64,000 bases of DNA. It comes from Piscicola geometra (taxonomy: Eukaryota > Annelida > Clitellata > Hirudinida > Piscicolidae). Position numbers and translations under genes: made by a program. Where the stretch lies: contig OX030964.1 in assembly GCA_943735955.1 (NCBI GenBank), positions 3,943,099 through 4,007,098 of the forward strand. Direction: 5' to 3'. Shown here one piece after another: positions 32,760 to 64,000 of this stretch (position 1 is the first letter of the stretch; every line of letters begins with the position of its first letter). The notes beneath the pieces were generated by a model that ran no database searches, had not been told where the DNA came from, and saw only the letters and a program-made list of their open reading frames with translations.

Positions 32760-33598
32760 TCATTTGCTTCCATTGGTACTGCTGATGAAACAGCTGAAAG
32801 GCTTGAGGCCTTTTTTTAACGGGGCACTACTGCACTGGCCCTCAAGGTAGTTGTTTTAGTGTTTTAACTTCTGGAACAGTTAAACAAGTCGTTGCAATCA
32901 GCAAGTGCCACGGTCAGTAGAATGATTGCAGCGACTGATTCAGTTGTGCAAGAACTGTGTCGCCTACGATCAGATGAACAGTTTAACGCCATTTTCAGAG
33001 ATGTCAACAGTATGGTTTTGGCATATGATCTCGAGCCGATTGCTGTACTTCGGGTGTGAAAGCCGCCACAAAAGTATTGTGGTCTGGGCCCAGCTTATGT
33101 GGCAACAACACCAGAGGAACTTTATCGAGCAGCATATTACGCTGTCATAGACATTGCAATCATGCAACTCACAGAAAGGTTCAATCGAGATTTTCCTGGT
33201 TTGCGTTCATACTTGCAGCTGGAAACAATGTTGCTAACTGGTGAAGTGAACCATGATATTGGCAAGCAGTATCGTGAGTTAAATGAAACTGGTCTTTTTT
33301 CACAGTTAACTATTTTTAAAGACCAGAATGAATACAGAACTTTAGCACAAACGCAAAAATAATGCTAGCTATGATCACGGAAGCCAGACATCTGTTTCCT
33401 TAGGTTGAAAGATTGATCAGGTTGATGCTTGTGTGTCCAATAACGTCATGTACTGCAGAAAGATCTTTTAGTGCTTTGCGGGGTCTTAAGACTTGGTTGT
33501 GGGCACCTATGACAAAGCCTCGCTTGAATTCACTGGCCGTTTGTCATGCACATCAGGATATACTTGACAGTCTGGATTTAAAAAGGCTAGCAGAATAA
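32760..33598 (+). pseudogene. hAT transposase fragment with dimerisation domain
   Basis: Broken frames include PEELYRAAYYAVIDIAIMQL followed by TERFNRDFPGL (33110-33200). The C-terminal dimerisation motif follows: LVCPITSCTAERSFSALRGL, then KTWL and MTKPRLNSLAVCHAHQD (33420-33560). Several stops and shifts interrupt it (near 32860, 33058, 33360). The motif is characteristic of hAT transposases of the zinc finger MYM-type 1 kind. Confidence 0.75.
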
Positions 33599-33696
33599 TT
33601 TGCTAGTCAGTCAGACATACGAAGGGGTCTTCTTGGAAATTGGAGTAAACGAGGGCAGAAGGACGGCAGAGAGGGTATTTTATGTTATCTAAATGG

Positions 33697-33940
33697 CCCA
33701 CAGTGTATATTTAGAATCTAAATATACAATGTGGGGCAAAAAAAAATCTCCCAATGTATATTTGTTTATACCTTTGGTAAATTTAAATCTATTTGTAATT
33801 TTTTTAAACTATTGTACTCTGAAATGAATGGAAAGCAAGATGTTATAACATTTATTTGATGGGTTGATGGCTAGTTTTAATTGAATTTATATAGACGACA
33901 AATCATAAAAGATACTAAAATCGCTATTGTTTTTCTTCAA
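33697..33940. repeat. dispersed repeat copy with near-perfect hairpin
   Basis: GCCCACAGTGTATATTTAG (33697-33715) and its near-complement end a 42-base hairpin. The following bases (GGCAAAAAAAAATCTCCC, TATACCTTTGGTAAAT) resemble the 192-bp insertion at 50227 in RPTP copy D, so both are diverged members of one short repeat family. Confidence 0.45.
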
Positions 33941-34799
33941 ATCGTTCATAGTGGCAATAGAAAAAGATTTTTATTGAGTATCAAACTTTTGTTTAATGTT
34001 TGGCGATGCAAATATTAATAGTTCATACAAAAAGAATTAGCAATACAGCAAGCAATACTAAATAGTATCACTAATACTGTATTGGTCAATACCGGTTCTT
34101 TGATTCCAACCCTGGGGAGGACCCCCCCAAGATTTTCCGCAGATCGCCGCCCCTGGCCATTAGAGTATATTTCATTGACATAAAGTCTATAACACAAAAT
34201 AGTCCTGTTTTCATATTTTTCCCGAGAATGAACCAAGCATAAACTCTCCTCCAAAGACGTGGACGAGTGCTCGAACAAGAGTCACAACTGCACCATTGAG
34301 AACTACGTCTGTTCCAACATTCGAGGCTCATACGAATGCGTGTGTCTTGCAGGATTCAAAGAAACACTGGGCGCTTGTGAGAGTTTGTTCCACTCTGCGT
34401 GACTCAGTTTTCTTTTCACAAATTTTGTATTTATTTTACCCCAATTGAGTAGTGTATTCTTGAAGCTTTTGGAAAGTACCTTAAGTTACTTGGCATTCTC
34501 ATTTAACATTGCTTCTGTAATATTACTCTGTAAAATCTTTCCGAAAATGATTTAAATTTCATAATCAAATATTTCATCAGGATTTCAATAAATCTCGACT
34601 ATAATTGCTTAACCACCCAGAAGTTCAAGAACTGCCTTCAACATCAGCGAATGTTGGAGCGATAGTGGGATGGGTGGTTGCTGGCTTGCTGTTTCTAATA
34701 TATTTGCAATTCCAAACTATTTTTGTTTTTAAATGTAAAAAAATGTCCAAAATAAAAAATAAAAAACTCTATTTGAGAAATGATATCGTCCTAAAATGA

Positions 34800-35083
34800 T
34801 TATTTTCCAAAATGATTAAATAATATAGACGTCCTTTCGGGAAAAAAATATTTGAGCTACTTTTGTTTTTTATCAATCATTCAAATAAATTTCTATAGCG
34901 CTCTTTCTTCAAATTCTCTCGTTGATTAGAAATGGAAAATATATTAAGAACGCTTCTAAAAATTTTAAATATAATTATTTCAAAAAAGTTTTGATTTGAA
35001 AATTAAACGCTAAAGATTTACTTTTAGACTTTATTATCTTAATTCACTTTTAAAATCTAAAAGTAAATTTAGTCAAGAAAAGT
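34800..35083. other. RPTP 3' flank remnant leading into the synthetase gene
   Basis: Homologous to about 10790-11000 downstream of copy A. The synthetase start codon follows directly, so its promoter probably lies in sequence shared with the RPTP 3' flank. A LINE-tail motif (TCTATAGCGCTCTTTC) is near 34891. Confidence 0.5.
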
Positions 35084-45696
<10,613 letters not shown>

Positions 45697-46044
45697 AGGA
45701 GTGGATGGAAATGAGAATGGAATGATGGAAGAAATGTTAATGGGATGAATGAGGATGGACCACCAAGTGTGTTAATTGGTAGAATTCAAGGTCTGAAATG
45801 GTGATGGTGATGATGATGATGATGTTACTAATGCTCATAATAATTATTATAATAATAATAAATATTTATCATGAGTTTCAATGAATTAATTAAATTTTTG
45901 AATTGTTGTTTAGTTAAAAAACACCGGTTTATTGAAAAGCAAAAAGTTGCAACTGCTATAAAATGCTTGAAAAAGAAAAATTCGCGTCCAAAAATGGGAA
46001 AATGAGGTGTCACTGCAACAGCAACTACGTCTGAAAAAACACAA
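45697..46044. other. synthetase 3' region up to the joint with RPTP D
   Basis: GA-rich 3' untranslated sequence and then AT-rich DNA, repeated at 57873-58215. The joint with RPTP sequence is near 46060, inside the last RPTP exon. Confidence 0.5.
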
Positions 46045-55217
<9,173 letters not shown>

Positions 55218-55589
55218 CACTTCTGATCAATAACTTGTCGAGTTCTCTTCGAAAAAGTAAATGTCACGGCAAGATGTAACTTATGCTAGCAAGCTTTATT
55301 GTTAAAAAAGCATAGCTATCAATTTGAGTCATAGCTTGCCTTTAGGAAGTGAAGGCGACAATTCCTTACAAACAAGCATTGTTCTGCTTAGCTTTTATTA
55401 AATTAATGATTAATATAACTTTCTCTTTTTCGATTAACTGCTATTTAAAAATTATCTTCATCTTTACCACACCATCCACAAACTTCACCACCATGAACTA
55501 TCTTTCACAGCTACATTTCACCACCACAAGCACTCTTTCTCCACTACACCATCTGAAACGTCGCCTACACCACCCCATCACCACCACAG
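55218..55589. other. damaged promoter region of copy D and joint with synthetase intron
   Basis: The - strand shows the RPTP upstream sequence (CCCATTGATAGC-like, then GCTTGCTAGCA), then a jump to AAGTTACATCTTGCCG next to the start codon, lacking the TATA segment of A-C. From about 55430 rightwards it is synthetase intron sequence. U4 is absent. Confidence 0.6.
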
Positions 55590-57872
55590 TTTGCATACCA
55601 AGATGAGAGCCTGGACAAACACATTGCAACCTTACAATCTGTCTCCTCCAGTATTCTTAGCTTGGCAGCACTCTACAAACAACAGCAACCCCGCATGTGT
55701 TGTTAGTGCCAATGTTAAAAGTGTTAAATTAGAAAGTTATTTTTTCTAATTAGCTTTAATTATCGAATAATTCAGAGGAATAAAAAAAAATAAAGTTAAA
55801 GATATTATTCGACTTACCGTAAAATACCAAAATCTTAAGGCATTTATTATTCAAGGACATTATTATTTTCCTCGAAAATCATTTTTCTTACTTGTTTGTT
55901 TTGGAAATAATTTTTTAAACCCTCTTTTCAAAATCTCGAATGTCTGTGGTGGCCTGTGAGAATTCGTTTGAAATAATATCTTTATTTCCGGCATTTGGAA
56001 AAATTTATATTTTTTAATATCTGTAGATTTTTTGTATTTTGTGGTAGATTAGAGGTCGGACCGGTTACCCGATCTGACCGGGTACCCGCGGGACTCCCGC
56101 GGGAACGGGAATGAAAATTAATTTCGGGACGGGAAAAGTCGGGAACCGGGAATAGGTGTTCGGGATGGGAACGGGAACGGGAATCAACATTCAAATCGGG
56201 AACGGGAAAAGACGGGAACGGGAATCAACTTTTAAATCGGGAACGGGAAAAACGGGAATAACAGTTATTGGGATTGGATTCTTTAACAATGATTTTTCAG
56301 CATACTTCCAAGTATAGAAATCTTTATTTCATCGATACTCCGTACTTAAAATAAGTATTAAATGCAATATAAATGTATAACAAAGCCACCATTGCCAATG
56401 TCGAAATCTCCAACACTACATTTGAAGTTGTTATGATGAGTCCAAAGATTAGGGAGATTAGAAAAAATGGGTGATGATGAAAACTTTTCAGATGAAATCA
56501 AAATGGTCAGTTATATTATTTTAATTTTATAAATTAATACTTTGATTTGAATGATTAATTTCCAAATGATTGCTCAGTTGATCATTTCGCCTGGACAAAC
56601 ACATTACAACCTTACAATCAGTCTCTTCCAGCATTCTTAGCTTGGCAGCACTCTACAAACAACAGCAACCCCACATGTCTTGTTAGTGCCATGGTTGAAA
56701 GTGTTAAATTAGAAAGTTAATTTTTTCTATTTAGCTTTAATTATCGAATAATTCAAAGAAATTATAAAAATAAAGGTAAAGATATTATTCGACTTACCGT
56801 AAAATACCAAAATCTCCGAGAATTTGTTATTCAAGGATATTATTATTTTCCTCGAAAATCATTTTTCTTACTTGTTTGTTTTGGAAATAATGTTTTAAAC
56901 CCTCTTTTCAAAATCTCGAATGTCTGTTGCAGCCGATGAGAATTCGTTTGAAATAATATCTTTATTTCCGGCATTTGGGAAAATTTATATTATTTAATGT
57001 CTAGATTTTTTTAATTTTGTGGTAGATACATTTTTTAAACTTACGATATTCAGCACAATCTCATAGAGTTTTTTTTTTAAATCTTTTATAAAGATTCAAA
57101 TACAATGTATTTAAAATCTTTTTTTTTCTTAAAATGTTAAATTTAGCTTTTGAGTTTTTATTATTATTCTACAGATTACATAGAAGCAATATCATCATCA
57201 TCAGCAGCATCATCAACACCATCAACAGAATCATCATCATCGCTTCTTAACGAAAATGATCAGTTAAATCTTGTTAGGATCTTGACAAAATGTAAGGATA
57301 TACAAATCTTGAACCGGAAAAATAATATCAAAAAAAGCAAAAATACTACTACTACTAATAGTAAAAATAATAATACCCATGGTGGTGATGATAATGATAT
57401 GATCTTGTTGGACGAACAAGAAGGCTACAAGGTTTACGTTGCAATGAAGGTGAGGATTACCGTGAAACACAATGTATAAGACGCACCTGTTTTTTCAATG
57501 TCAAAAAGGAAGAAAAGGTATAAAAACGAAAACTTAGAGACCAGAGTGCGCCTTATACATGGTGTTTTACGATATGGGAAATACTTAATTTAATATTTTT
57601 ATTATATTTATTATTATTCTTTTTGGTATCATTATTCTTTTTACTAATATTTATTCTTTTTATTATTATTATTATTATTATTTCTCTTATTATTATTATT
57701 ATTTTCCTATTATATTTATCATTAGTCATTTTATTATTATTATTATTATCTATGTTATTGTTATTATTTCGATGAATTCCCCTTCTAGGAATCTGAAACA
57801 ACAGAAAAATGTATGAAGACAATAAAGGAGAAAATAAAAGAAAGAGTGAAGGGTGAAAGAAAGGAAGGATAG
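55590..57872 (+). pseudogene. duplicated 3' end of the valyl-tRNA synthetase gene
   Basis: Exon 21 at 55590-55701, a 5'-clipped second exon 21 at 56589-56691, exon 22 at 57175-57449 and exon 23 at 57789-57872. They encode the C-terminal tail only, with the same splice sites and stop as the parent, and few changes (for example ISSSSAASSTPSTES). No catalytic part is present, so it cannot make an active enzyme. Confidence 0.88.
56047..56588. mobile_element. fragment of a GGGAACGGGAA-rich element
   Basis: Starts TAGAGGTCGGACCGGTTACC, similar in style to the hAT end at 41659. It continues with repeated CGGGAACGGGAA units to about 56265, then unique AT-rich DNA. No matching right end is seen. It sits exactly at the joint between the two exon-21 copies. 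Confidence 0.5.
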
Positions 57873-58476
57873 ATGAGTGGATGGAAATGAGAATGGAATG
57901 ATGGAAGAAATGATAATGGATGAATGAGGATGGATCACCAAGTGTGTTAATTGATAGAATTCAAGGTCTGAAATGGTGATGGTGATGATGATGATGATGT
58001 TACTAATGCTCATAATAATTTTTATAATAATAAAAAATATTTATCATGAGTCTCAATGCATTAATTAAATTCTAGAATTGTTGTTTAATTGAAAAACACC
58101 GGTTTATTGAAAAGCAACAACGTTGCAACTGCTATAAAATGCTTGAAAAGGAAAAATTCGCGTCCAAAAATGGGAAAATAAGGTGTCACTGCAACAGCAA
58201 CTACGTCTGAAAAAACAACACTACAGTAAAGCAACATGTATAAACGCCTTTTTTTACCTCTTATTTATGCTTTAAGAAGTTTTCAAATAACGAAAAGTTT
58301 AATTTTTTCATCAGTAAAATGATGGCTACTTCCGATCTAACTAGCTAGTTTTTGATTCATTATATCTTTTTTTCTTACTTTCTGGCATTGATCAAACAAG
58401 AGCGCTTTATACATCGTGTTTTAGGGTATTCCCAACTCGGTTTGCTTGCATCATTTGGTGGATGGATGCTTTTGCT
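57873..58476. other. spacer between synthetase fragment and RPTP E
   Basis: 57873-58215 repeats 45697-46040. The next 250 bases are unique in the window and end in the shared RPTP 3' flank. Confidence 0.5.

Positions 58477-64000
<5,524 letters not shown>

Larger units (their letters stand above)
32640..34155 (+). mobile_element. second hAT element remnant (ZMYM-like)
   Basis: The right end reads GATCGCCGCCCCTG at 34155. Inverted this is CAGGGGCGGCGATC, a common hAT terminus. No matching left end is visible, so the element is 5'-truncated or split by the element at 29654-32610. It holds a decayed transposase (about 32760-33598) and a copy of a dispersed repeat (from about 33697). Confidence 0.55.

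Overview
The window is animal nuclear DNA. It is AT-rich, with many short GT-AG introns, expanded di-, tri- and tetranucleotide repeats, DNA transposons, CR1/L2-like LINE remnants and a U4 spliceosomal RNA gene. The domain content (F-type lectin and WSC modules on a receptor phosphatase) and a short internal TTAGGG tract suit a marine invertebrate, most likely a lophotrochozoan such as a mollusc or annelid. The phylum is an inference and cannot be fixed from the sequence.

Left part (about 1.3-34.8 kb): three head-to-tail units on the + strand, spaced about 10-11 kb. Each has a PSE-like element, a 145-nt U4 snRNA gene, a TATA promoter and a receptor-type protein tyrosine phosphatase (RPTP). 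The RPTP has a signal peptide, F-type lectin (fucolectin) domain, WSC domain, two to four EGF modules, one membrane span, one PTP domain with its catalytic residues and a decayed second PTP domain. Copy A (2084-10401) is intact, in a phase-consistent 25-exon, 1044-residue model. Copy B (12583-21568) has a stop codon three codons after the membrane-span exon. Copy C (23670-34799) has lost the whole cytoplasmic half and carries a piggyBac element plus nested hAT and LINE insertions.

Middle (35.1-45.7 kb): a 23-exon mitochondrial-type valyl-tRNA synthetase (VARS2-like, 1196 residues in the model). Its introns, and in three places its exons, are invaded by simple repeats. One intron holds a non-autonomous hAT element and another a long-TIR MITE containing telomere-like repeats.

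Right part (45.7-64 kb): two more RPTP copies on the - strand, D (46045-55217) and E (58477 to beyond the window). A duplicated 3' end of the synthetase separates them, so synthetase tail plus inverted RPTP forms an 11.4-kb tandem block. D has lost its TATA segment and the last 70 or so residues. E is intact as far as it can be read.

The striking system is this clustered family of lectin-bearing receptor phosphatases in birth-and-death evolution: one complete gene, one apparently complete partial gene, and copies reduced to ectodomain plus membrane anchor that could act as decoys. Exon coordinates were derived by hand from splice signals, reading-frame phase and comparison between copies.
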